This document shows positions 8,207 to 13,805 of a DNA stretch of 64,000 nucleotides, in pieces. This DNA comes from Gilliamella sp. wkB308 (GTDB lineage: Bacteria; Pseudomonadota; Gammaproteobacteria; Enterobacterales; Orbaceae). Below the pieces are notes generated by a model. The model was given only the letters and a program-made list of their open reading frames with translations. It was not told the DNA's origin and searched no databases. How positions within the stretch are numbered: position 1 is the first letter of the stretch; every line of letters begins with the position of its first letter. A program made the translations under genes and the position numbers. The stretch spans positions 248,001 through 312,000 of the forward strand of contig NZ_LZGN01000037.1 of assembly GCF_001690185.1 (NCBI RefSeq), read 5' to 3'.

Positions 8207-8977
8207 ATGACAAATATAACTAATTTAGTACCAGTAACCGAAACGCAATTAAACGGCAAATTACAGCAAACAGTTAGCGCAAAGGATTTGCATAATTACT
8301 TAAACGTAGGAAATGATTTTTTAACCTGGATAAAGGGAAGAATAAAAGAATATGGGCTTATTAACAATGATGATTTTCTAATCATTGATTCATCAGAATT
8401 TAGGAATCAAAGCACAAATAACGAGCAACAAATAAAATGGACAAGTGAGCGAGGTGGAGATCGTAAAAGTACAGATTACATCCTGACAATCGGAACCGCT
8501 AAAGTATTAGCAATGATTGAAAACAACGAAAAAGGTAGAGCAATAAGAAAGTACTTTATTCGTTGTGAACAACATTTTAAGGAAATTGAGCCTGTAATCC
8601 AAAAGAAAGAGCTTAAGCGGTTAAAAGCACGCATCGAGGTAGCGGATTATAGCCGTCCTATGTGTGACGCATTAACTATACAAAGGTTATCACAAAATAA
8701 AGAGACTAAACTACATCACTACACTAATGAATTTAATATTATTAATGGTATTGTGCTTGGTATGTCTGCGAAGGATTTTAGAAAAGCACATAATATCACT
8801 GGTGATATTCGCAACTATCTTAATGAACAGCAGCTTAATCACCTAGCCTACCTAGAAAAATCAAATATTACATTAATTGATATGGGGTGGGATTACGAAA
8901 AACGAAAACCAGAGCTTATCAAGCTATCAAAAAGCTATATGATTCGGTTATTGGGCGATGAAGCATCATGTCCTTAA
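8207..8977 (+). CDS. AntA/AntB-type phage antirepressor protein
   Basis: A 256-residue cytoplasmic protein. Residues about 5-115 form an AntA-like antirepressor domain: QTVSAKDLHNYLNVGNDF, then a GDRKSTDYILTIGTAKVLAM core, and RAIRKYFIRCEQHF. The C-terminal half (about 130-256) is a separate charged domain containing MSAKDFRKAHNI and LNEQQLNHLAYLE that I do not recognise with confidence. I chose the ATG at 8207 over one at 8174 because TTGGAG at 8195-8200 precedes it by six bases. Antirepressors normally inactivate a phage repressor to launch lytic genes; no CI-like repressor is seen in this element, so its partner may be the ribbon-helix-helix protein, a resident prophage, or lost. Confidence 0.85.
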   Translation: MTNITNLVPVTETQLNGKLQQTVSAKDLHNYLNVGNDFLTWIKGRIKEYGLINNDDFLIIDSSEFRNQSTNNEQQIKWTSERGGDRKSTDYILTIGTAKVLAMIENNEKGRAIRKYFIRCEQHFKEIEPVIQKKELKRLKARIEVADYSRPMCDALTIQRLSQNKETKLHHYTNEFNIINGIVLGMSAKDFRKAHNITGDIRNYLNEQQLNHLAYLEKSNITLIDMGWDYEKRKPELIKLSKSYMIRLLGDEASCP

Positions 8978-9129
8978 ATGCTAATTTAAACTATTTAAAA
9001 GCCCTAGCAATAGGGCGATCTATCCACTCACTAAATAATCGCTTAGTAGATCGCTACGGCACGATTAACGCTATCCAAAAGGTGAAATTTTCTTCTTGGT
9101 TGGCAATGAAGATTTTCTACTATCAATAG
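8968..9129 (+). CDS. Small ORF, 53 aa, overlapping the antirepressor stop
   Basis: The ATG lies ten bases inside the end of the antirepressor gene in another frame, typical of compact phage operons. The product starts MSLNANLNYLKALAIGRSIH and has no recognised family. It may be intact or the stub of a longer gene; the following 190 bases show no coding signal. Confidence 0.35.
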   Translation: MSLNANLNYLKALAIGRSIHSLNNRLVDRYGTINAIQKVKFSSWLAMKIFYYQ

Positions 9130-9284
9130 CCAATCAAATAGCTACTTTTTAGGAATAATTTAATTTTTCGACATACTGGCAAGATTTAATATTGAATTTC
9201 ATAAATAGGTTTCTTGAGTCCATAAAAAAGAAAATAAGAAATTTAAGGGAATAATAAAAAAGAACCCATAGCGAGAATAAAATC

Positions 9285-9306
9285 AATACCACTAATCAGT
9301 GGTATT
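9285..9306. terminator. Hairpin downstream of the ribbon-helix-helix gene
   Basis: Perfect 9-base stem AATACCACT / AGTGGTATT with loop AATC. It sits 12 bases after the stop of the minus-strand gene and has A/T-rich flanks. It may terminate that gene; the stem also contains TGGTAT, similar to the operator half-sites at 9498-9542. Confidence 0.5.
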
Positions 9307-9317
9307 AAGTTAAAAGA

Positions 9318-9497
9318 TTATTTCTTTTTTGATTTAGCTAGCTTTTCACGGCAAGCATCCTTGACCCATGCGCTAAAGTTACTATTTTCTTGTAATATTT
9401 GTCTTTCTATTAGTTCAAGTAAATCGTCTTCAAAACGGATTATTTTAGATGTACTCTTGGAACGATCAAAACTTCTTTTTTTATTTTCTTCTTGCAT
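9318..9497 (-). CDS. Ribbon-helix-helix regulator (YlcI/YnfO-like, 59 aa)
   Basis: Minus-strand ORF of 59 residues starting MQEENKKRSFDRSKS. Residues 15-25 (STSKIIRFEDD) fit the DNA-binding beta-strand, and residues 26-54 give two helices with the signature FSAWVKDACREKL, as in YlcI/YnfO-type prophage proteins. It is the only minus-strand gene in the island. Two identical palindromes lie just upstream of its start, the first immediately before the ATG, so autoregulation is likely. It may play the repressor role in the element. It is easily overlooked because a longer plus-strand frame runs antisense across it. Confidence 0.8.
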   Translation of the reverse strand: MQEENKKRSFDRSKSTSKIIRFEDDLLELIERQILQENSNFSAWVKDACREKLAKSKKK

Positions 9498-9558
9498 TGG
9501 TTTATACCATTATGTTAGATTATTAGTTAATGGTTTATACCACACTAAAGGTAAGACC
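9498..9558. promoter_or_regulatory. Operator array between divergent island genes
   Basis: Two identical 12-base palindromes TGGTTTATACCA at 9498-9509 and 9531-9542, 33 bases apart (about three helical turns), plus a third weaker site GGTAAGACC at 9550-9558. They lie between the minus-strand ribbon-helix-helix gene and the plus-strand 113-residue gene. Site 1 covers the ribosome-binding region of the repressor-like gene. Spacing and symmetry suit cooperative binding by a ribbon-helix-helix dimer. Confidence 0.65.
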
Positions 9559-9633
9559 ATTAAAAAGCAATGCCTCGAAGTGCTACCAACACTATCGAAG
9601 CATCTAACCACAAACATTAAACGGAGTAATGCT

Positions 9634-9975
9634 ATGGCTAATAGTAATGATACCCTATACCCTGAAAACGGGCAACTTGACCTGTCTAATTTACTTTCTG
9701 TCTTAAATCTTTATAAGGCGGATATTCCTGTCGAACATTTATCACGAGCAGAGAGCCATTTTGAAGAACTGCAACAATCGATTTTAGGTGGAATCGGTGC
9801 GATTGGTAATTTGATGTTCTGGGCTTGTGAAAATGAAGATTATACCGAGCAAAGCTTTAAAAATGATATGCGTGACATAGGTTATTTGTTCATACAATTA
9901 AGGGATTTGGCTTGTTTCGCTACCAATCAAAGAAATCGACTCAATACCAAACTTAGCAATAAGGAAGGTAAATAA
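9634..9975 (+). CDS. Island protein of unknown function (113 aa)
   Basis: No family recognised. The start at 9634 (MANSNDTLYPENGQ) is preferred because ACGGAG at 9621-9626 sits seven bases upstream; the same frame is open further upstream, but that part is antisense to the ribbon-helix-helix gene and crosses its operators. The product is mostly helical and acidic, with GGIGAIGNLMFWACENEDYTE in the middle and a basic tail. No signal peptide or membrane segment is clear. Divergent placement from the regulator suggests it is the regulated target. Confidence 0.65.
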   Translation: MANSNDTLYPENGQLDLSNLLSVLNLYKADIPVEHLSRAESHFEELQQSILGGIGAIGNLMFWACENEDYTEQSFKNDMRDIGYLFIQLRDLACFATNQRNRLNTKLSNKEGK

Positions 9976-9976
9976 T

Positions 9977-10129
9977 ATGTTGAACTCAAATCATAAAATA
10001 TCAATCAATCATAATATTAAATTGTTTATATTTTATAACTTGTCACTTGCACAGGTAGTCAAAACGCTGGTGTTCACAGCCCCTAAGCAGGTAAAAGTAA
10101 TACGGTTATCGGCACAATGGACGCTTTAG
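9977..10129 (+). pseudogene. Possible decayed island gene (50-codon ORF continuing past a stop)
   Basis: A 50-codon ORF begins one base after the stop of the 113-residue gene. Its frame continues after the TAG for a further 30 codons (ending NSFGTSLD at about 10222) with plausible protein-like composition, which suggests a longer gene broken by a nonsense mutation. It contains one inverted copy of the GTGAACAC motif at 10070-10077. No family is recognised; it could be non-coding. Confidence 0.3.
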
Positions 10130-10434
10130 AAAAAGCAAGATCATGCATATATTGAGTATGTCCAAAACACAGGGCCTAATAAGCCCCTTTTACTAAACAG
10201 CTTTGGCACATCATTAGATTAGGCTCAAAAGGCTTATATTAAGAACGTAATAATACTGTGATGGGAAGAAATTTAGATATGAGTAAAAATTGGCTTCCTA
10301 AAGCCGAAGAACCTAGTTAGTTGTTATTATTTTTTATCACATAAACCGCTTAATTTGAGCGGTTTTTTGTTGTTTGCTTAGGCAAGATAAGATACATTAA
10401 ATGGATATCTTTTTATAAATATAAGGTTGTAAAA
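10130..10434. other. 305-base interval without an intact gene
   Basis: Holds the apparent read-on of the decayed ORF (to about 10222), about 100 bases with no clear coding signal, then the strong terminator at 10343-10369, then the AT-rich leader of the 190-residue gene. Confidence 0.5.
10343..10369 (+). terminator. Rho-independent terminator
   Basis: Stem AAACCGCT (10343-10350) / AGCGGTTT (10358-10365), loop TAATTTG, running into a T tract. It ends the left plus-strand block of the island and separates it from the 190-residue cargo gene. Confidence 0.85.
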
Positions 10435-11007
10435 TTGAGTAATTTATCTCTCGATGAAATTTTATCACTTTATAGATTTAATCAATATTATGGCTTACCT
10501 TCAGAGTATTTTTATTCGAGTGCCTTAGTAATTGATTGGGCTGAAAAACAAGTTATGCAAGGTAATGATTCAGAAACACTATTGATTATTGCGTCTTTAG
10601 GACTTGATAAAAAAATAGATAGCGATGAGGTTATGACGTACTTAAAAAGATATCTTTCCGAAAAAAATATTTCTATACCAAGCATTAATTATAGTTGTTT
10701 AGTTTTCATGAGACTATTTAGCCAAAAAATTATGACTTGTAATAGTCTAGAAGATATTGGAAATCTTCTTCATAGTTTTGTATTTAAATACATAGAATTT
10801 GGGAACAGGTATTTTCATCGAATAAAAGACCATTGGCTTTTTATCTATTATGATTACTTTGATATGTATGATGGTCTTAATTGTTGTTGTGCTGAAAAAC
10901 AGCTCAGTGAAAAAGAACGATATACTAATATAAAAACCTTAGCAAAAGGATTTAATTCTTTTTTAAATAATAAAGAAATGGTGGAATATTTAGCTAAACA
11001 TTTATAG
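10435..11007 (+). CDS. Cargo protein of unknown function (190 aa)
   Basis: No family named with confidence. The apparent start is TTG at 10435 with AAGG at 10422-10425; an upstream ATG at 10401 runs into a stop at once. The protein is acidic, aromatic-rich and predicted mainly helical: GLPSEYFYSSALVIDWAEKQ near 20-40, LLIIASLGL near 50, then a second half with a Tyr/Phe/Trp-rich stretch and CCC near 150. The pattern recalls small cytosolic immunity-like proteins, but no toxin partner is adjacent. It stands alone after a terminator, with its own promoter region, next to the iterons and attR, the usual place for satellite cargo. Confidence 0.6.
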   Translation: MSNLSLDEILSLYRFNQYYGLPSEYFYSSALVIDWAEKQVMQGNDSETLLIIASLGLDKKIDSDEVMTYLKRYLSEKNISIPSINYSCLVFMRLFSQKIMTCNSLEDIGNLLHSFVFKYIEFGNRYFHRIKDHWLFIYYDYFDMYDGLNCCCAEKQLSEKERYTNIKTLAKGFNSFLNNKEMVEYLAKHL

Positions 11008-11040
11008 CTAGATCTAAATTAATCCATTATTTGTACTGTA

Positions 11041-11144
11041 GTGAACACCTAAAGTGAACACTAGTGAATAGTAAACCCTTAAGTGTTCACCGCCTGAATC
11101 CTTTTAGAATAAGGCTTAAAAGAAATAGTGAACACCGTGAACAC
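11041..11144. repeat. Iteron cluster (GTGAACAC), putative P4-type replication origin
   Basis: Five copies of GTGAACAC in 104 bases: direct at 11041, 11054, 11128 and 11137, and inverted (GTGTTCAC) at 11083. A sixth inverted copy lies at 10070. Next to the cluster is an AT-rich stretch. In satellite phage P4 the alpha primase-helicase binds GGTGAACA-type repeats at ori and crr, so this looks like such an origin, although no alpha-like gene remains in the element. Repeat positions are seen directly; origin function is inference. Confidence 0.65.
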
Positions 11145-11306
11145 TTTTTTATAAAATTTTATTTTTATGGGGGGTAGGTAAATCTCTACAGATTTTAGTC
11201 ATCCAAACCGCTCACCCTCTTTCATTTTAACGCTAACCCGATTTTTTTAATTTTTATGCTTTGTGTATCAGGATAATAATATCTAATTTATGGGGTCATT
11301 TTTCGT

Positions 11307-11330
11307 TTTAGTTATACGTTTAGTTATACG
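11307..11330 (+). repeat. 12-base tandem repeat near attR
   Basis: TTTAGTTATACG occurs twice in direct tandem, 54 bases before attR. Spacing and place suit arm-type integrase or excisionase sites, but this is conjecture. Confidence 0.5.
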
Positions 11331-11384
11331 AATCAATTATAAAAAACAGAAAGTATCGATTCAAAAAGGAATTAAGCAGTGCCT

Positions 11385-11469
11385 TTCAAGTCCCGCCCAC
11401 GGCACCAATTCAATAATCAACAACATTCTTCAAAATCCTTTAAAACACATCAAAATCAGCATAAATAAG
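11385..11469 (+). repeat. attR direct repeat (partial tRNA-Leu 3' end plus flank)
   Basis: Right copy of the 85-base direct repeat at 6367-6451. It includes the last 23 bases of tRNA-Leu but no complete tRNA. An integrase fragment follows about 100 bases on, so this site may also be attL of a second, largely lost element. Confidence 0.93.
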
Positions 11470-11569
11470 CCTTAAAGCCTAGTTTTCTATTCCTCAAGTG
11501 TCCACAAGAAATATTTACAACCACATTATTTATGTATACGTATCTCATAAAACTAAAAATCGTATAACG

Positions 11570-11713
11570 ATGGCTTGTATAACTATTCCCTTAACAGTTA
11601 CTCAAATCAAAAAAGCTAAATTACAAGATAAAGATTATTCGTTATCAGACGGCAACAATTTAGTTTTGAGTTTAATTTGGTTTGATTATTTTTATTCCTT
11701 TGTTTTTGAATAA
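11570..11713 (+). pseudogene. N-terminal fragment of a P4-type tyrosine integrase
   Basis: From the ATG at 11570 the frame reads MACITIPLTVTQIKKAKLQDK then DYSLSDGNNLVLSL, which matches the start of P4-family integrases (N-terminal arm-binding DUF4102 domain). After about 35 residues the similarity ends, and the frame stops at 11713 after a hydrophobic, unrelated tail. The catalytic domain with the R, H, R and Y residues is absent. It lies outside the repeat-bounded island, about 100 bases after attR, where the integrase of a second element in tandem would start. Confidence 0.75.
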
Positions 11714-11875
11714 GGTTAAGCTATTGGTTGATATAAGGCTTAATCACTTAAATTATTCTCTTTTTTTAAATTGCGATTAATATTTGTTAATACTGGTTAA
11801 TTTTTCTTATGTTATCACTACACTAACAAGAAATGACTACATATTATTTTCTTTTTAAGCTATTCTATTAAGTAC

Positions 11876-11901
11876 GCTATAACTAATTTTTTTGTTATAG
11901 C
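11876..11901. terminator. Hairpin with T-rich flank
   Basis: Stem GCTATAAC / GTTATAGC with a 10-base T-rich loop, followed by TTTTCTATT. It separates the integrase remnant from the secreted-protein gene. The 248 bases of 11714-11961 hold nothing else I can identify. Confidence 0.45.
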
Positions 11902-11973
11902 TTTTCTATTAGCCTTTAATCATTTGGCTATATTACTTAATCCAATTTACTAAACGAAACAATGGAATATATC

Positions 11974-12462
11974 ATGAAAAAATTCATTCCTATATTATTC
12001 TTATGTAGTTTGTATGGTAGTAATAGTTATGCAGATGAAAGTCAAAATAGTTTCCAAAAACAGCCTCAGTCACAAACAAATACCGATTATACTGAATATA
12101 AAGCCCAATTAGCCGATAATCTTTCTTTGTCTTTTTTTGTTGATAGCCAAGAACAAAAAGCCATACCCGTGTTATTGAAAGATGGCAAAAAATATCAACC
12201 AATTAGTATTAAATATTGTATTAAAAATTCTGATGCTTGCTGGCGACAAATTATTTATCATAATTCACTTTCTCATATTAGTTATAACCTTGATAAACCC
12301 GAAAGCAGAAAGAATTTATTGATATGGAAAATAGAGTATCTCGATAATGGTCAATTAGCTGAAACCGATTTTACACAGGCACCAAAAACAGGAGCTTTAC
12401 CTGATGGGGATGATGATTATGATCCGTATATCCTTTGGCAATCAGATTTGAGTAATTATTAA
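11974..12462 (+). CDS. Predicted secreted protein of unknown function (162 aa)
   Basis: Starts MKKFIPILFLCSLYGSNSYA and then DES, a typical Sec signal peptide with cleavage likely after residue 20. I prefer the ATG at 11974 because GGAA from 11964 gives a ribosome-binding site; an in-frame ATG at 11962 has none. The mature part is Gln-rich at first, then a soluble domain with two cysteines (in YCIKNSDACW) that could form a disulfide, and an acidic GDDDYDPY near the end. No family is recognised. It ends in a large hairpin. The location beside tandem att sites suggests acquired DNA, but the composition is like its neighbours. Confidence 0.7.
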   Translation: MKKFIPILFLCSLYGSNSYADESQNSFQKQPQSQTNTDYTEYKAQLADNLSLSFFVDSQEQKAIPVLLKDGKKYQPISIKYCIKNSDACWRQIIYHNSLSHISYNLDKPESRKNLLIWKIEYLDNGQLAETDFTQAPKTGALPDGDDDYDPYILWQSDLSNY

Positions 12463-12481
12463 TTCAAAATAATGATAGCAA

Positions 12482-12542
12482 ATAAGTTAATATAATAAGG
12501 ATTTGCAAATCGATAATTTGCTTTTTAATTATATTAACTTAT
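12482..12542 (+). terminator. Long inverted repeat / terminator after the secreted-protein gene
   Basis: Perfect 15-base arms ATAAGTTAATATAAT (12482-12496) and ATTATATTAACTTAT (12528-12542) enclose an inner hairpin GCAAAT/ATTTGC (12505-12521). A TTTTT run follows at 12544. It probably terminates transcription of the upstream gene. Confidence 0.6.
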
Positions 12543-12757
12543 ATTTTTCTTTAAAAATGAAATTCAATCGGTCACCACAAATTAGAATTTTATTCTTCTA
12601 ACTCAATTTGTATTGGAAACTCACGTTAATTTACTAAAAAAGCATTTCTAAAATTATCTTTTCAAATCAATAATAATGGCGATAACTAAAATAAGAAATA
12701 TTCTATGTGAATATCTGAATTTTCCTTAAAACTTAAGCAGTTTAAAAAATTTTATAA

Positions 12758-12775
12758 TTAACAACTAGTTGTTAA
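12758..12775. promoter_or_regulatory. 18-base perfect palindrome upstream of the LemA gene
   Basis: TTAACAACTAGTTGTTAA is a perfect palindrome. A further half-like site TTTAACAA is at 12808-12815. It lies about 90 bases before the LemA start, which suits an operator. The binding protein is unknown. Confidence 0.45.
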
Positions 12776-12862
12776 AATTGTATTTTTATGTTAATTTGCA
12801 TCATCAATTTAACAATCTTATAGTTAGACATAAGAGTTATTGGATATTTAATAAGGATATGT

Positions 12863-13513
12863 ATGTTATCAACTATTATTATTATTCTAATTTTTATTAC
12901 CGGTTGGTTATTCTTTGCCTATAATAAACTACGTGGTTTAGCCGAAAATGTTAAGCAGAAACAGGCTAATATTTATGCTACGGTCAAAAAGAGACAAGAT
13001 ATAGCACAACGACTTTCTGATATTGCTTCGAGCTATGGGAATCACGAAAAGCTTACACACTTTACCATTACTGAAAGTGACAGCATTAGCAACGCAGCTA
13101 CCCGCACATCACAAACTTCTCAGATCTTAGGTAATGTTCAAATGATAGCTAATCGATATCCTGATTTAAAAGCCAATACAACTTACCAACAATTAATGGT
13201 TCAATTAGATGAAATTGAAAACACCGTTCTAATACGAAGAGAAGCTTACAATGCCGCTGTACAAGTATATAATTCCACTCGCGGTAGTGTTCCTCACCTA
13301 TTCTATGCTAGTAAACTAGGATTTGGTGAAGCGGCCTATTTTGAAATGGATCAAAATGGTACTGAACAACAAGCTTCGTTTAAAACCGACGATGGTAAAA
13401 TATTAAGAGACACAATTGGTAGAATGGCCTCAGTAGCTTCAGGAAGAGTAAAAAAAATCAAAGAAAAAACAAATAATAACTCAGAAGATAATCAGTCCAA
13501 TCAACAAAATTAG
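12863..13513 (+). CDS. LemA family protein
   Basis: A 216-residue membrane-anchored LemA-type protein of uncertain biochemical role. One N-terminal transmembrane helix (about 2-20) is followed by the helical LemA domain: YNKLRGLAENVKQKQANIY, NRYPDLKANTTYQQLMVQLDE, RREAYNAAVQVYN. The distal part (155-216) is a family-variable, charged, Asn/Gln-rich tail. AAGGA at 12853-12857 supports the start. LemA genes often neighbour a TPM-domain or metallopeptidase gene, but none is seen here. Confidence 0.88.
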   Translation: MLSTIIIILIFITGWLFFAYNKLRGLAENVKQKQANIYATVKKRQDIAQRLSDIASSYGNHEKLTHFTITESDSISNAATRTSQTSQILGNVQMIANRYPDLKANTTYQQLMVQLDEIENTVLIRREAYNAAVQVYNSTRGSVPHLFYASKLGFGEAAYFEMDQNGTEQQASFKTDDGKILRDTIGRMASVASGRVKKIKEKTNNNSEDNQSNQQN

Positions 13514-13749
13514 TTAATCCTATTTTCATACCTAAAGCCTTGTTGTTTTATTAGAATAACAAGGTAATATACCTCATTTAAAATAATTTTTTGTTTCTCA
13601 TCACAATTAATTAAATTTTTAGCAGTCTATAGTTGTAGGTTTAAAAAATAAAGGTAAAGCACTATTCTGAATATTGTTAACCCGTGCCTAATTAATTTTG
13701 ATATTCTTTTTATTAAAAGCTTATTGTTGAATTTTAATATCAGACAATA

Positions 13750-13781
13750 ACCTCTTTATCGACTTTCATCAATAAAGAGGT
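13750..13781. terminator. Hairpin between the LemA gene and mukB
   Basis: Ten-base perfect stem ACCTCTTTAT / ATAAAGAGGT with a 12-base loop, between two convergent genes; probably bidirectional although the T tracts are short. The rest of 13514-13805 shows no feature apart from a small palindrome AGGTAATATACCT near 13560. Confidence 0.55.
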
Positions 13782-13805
13782 GTTATAAATCAATCCAGTA
13801 TTCCG

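Larger units (their letters stand above)
11008..11384. other. 377-base gene-free right arm with iterons and arm-type repeats
   Basis: Contains the iteron cluster at 11041-11144, an AT-rich stretch and G run (about 11150-11180), and a 12-base tandem repeat at 11307-11330, ending at attR. No protein-coding signal was found; a 61-codon frame at its right end crosses attR and looks fortuitous. Confidence 0.7.
6367..11469. mobile_element. Integrated P4-satellite-like genomic island at tRNA-Leu (integrase-less)
   Basis: About 5.0 kb between two direct copies of the tRNA-Leu 3' end plus downstream flank. Contents in order: structured leader RNA candidate, 316-residue island protein, AlpA-like regulator, tiny ORF, AntA-type antirepressor, a second tiny ORF, a minus-strand ribbon-helix-helix gene with operators, a 113-residue ORF, decayed sequence, a terminator, a 190-residue cargo ORF and a cluster of GTGAACAC iterons. 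AlpA, an antirepressor and P4-type iterons point to a P4-like satellite or its remnant. No integrase, primase-helicase, capsid-size or packaging gene is present, so the element looks defective or dependent on enzymes in trans. Boundaries are seen directly; family assignment is inference. Confidence 0.85.
12463..12862. other. 400-base gene-free interval
   Basis: Contains the long inverted repeat at 12482-12542 and the 18-base palindrome at 12758-12775 upstream of the LemA gene. The 200 bases between are AT-rich with no coding or RNA signal I could identify. Confidence 0.6.

Noticed and set aside
9361-9633. Upstream extension of the 113-residue gene to a 204-residue protein
   Set aside because: This part is antisense to the ribbon-helix-helix gene and crosses its operators; the ATG at 9634 has a good ribosome-binding site.
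11041-11144. CRISPR-like repeats
   Set aside because: The GTGAACAC units are 8 bases, irregularly spaced and partly inverted, without spacers of constant length; they fit iterons instead. No CRISPR array was found anywhere in the window.
11290-11475. 61-codon plus-strand ORF crossing attR
   Set aside because: It runs through the duplicated tRNA 3' end and its flank, so it is a product of the repeat; it has no ribosome-binding site or protein-like character.
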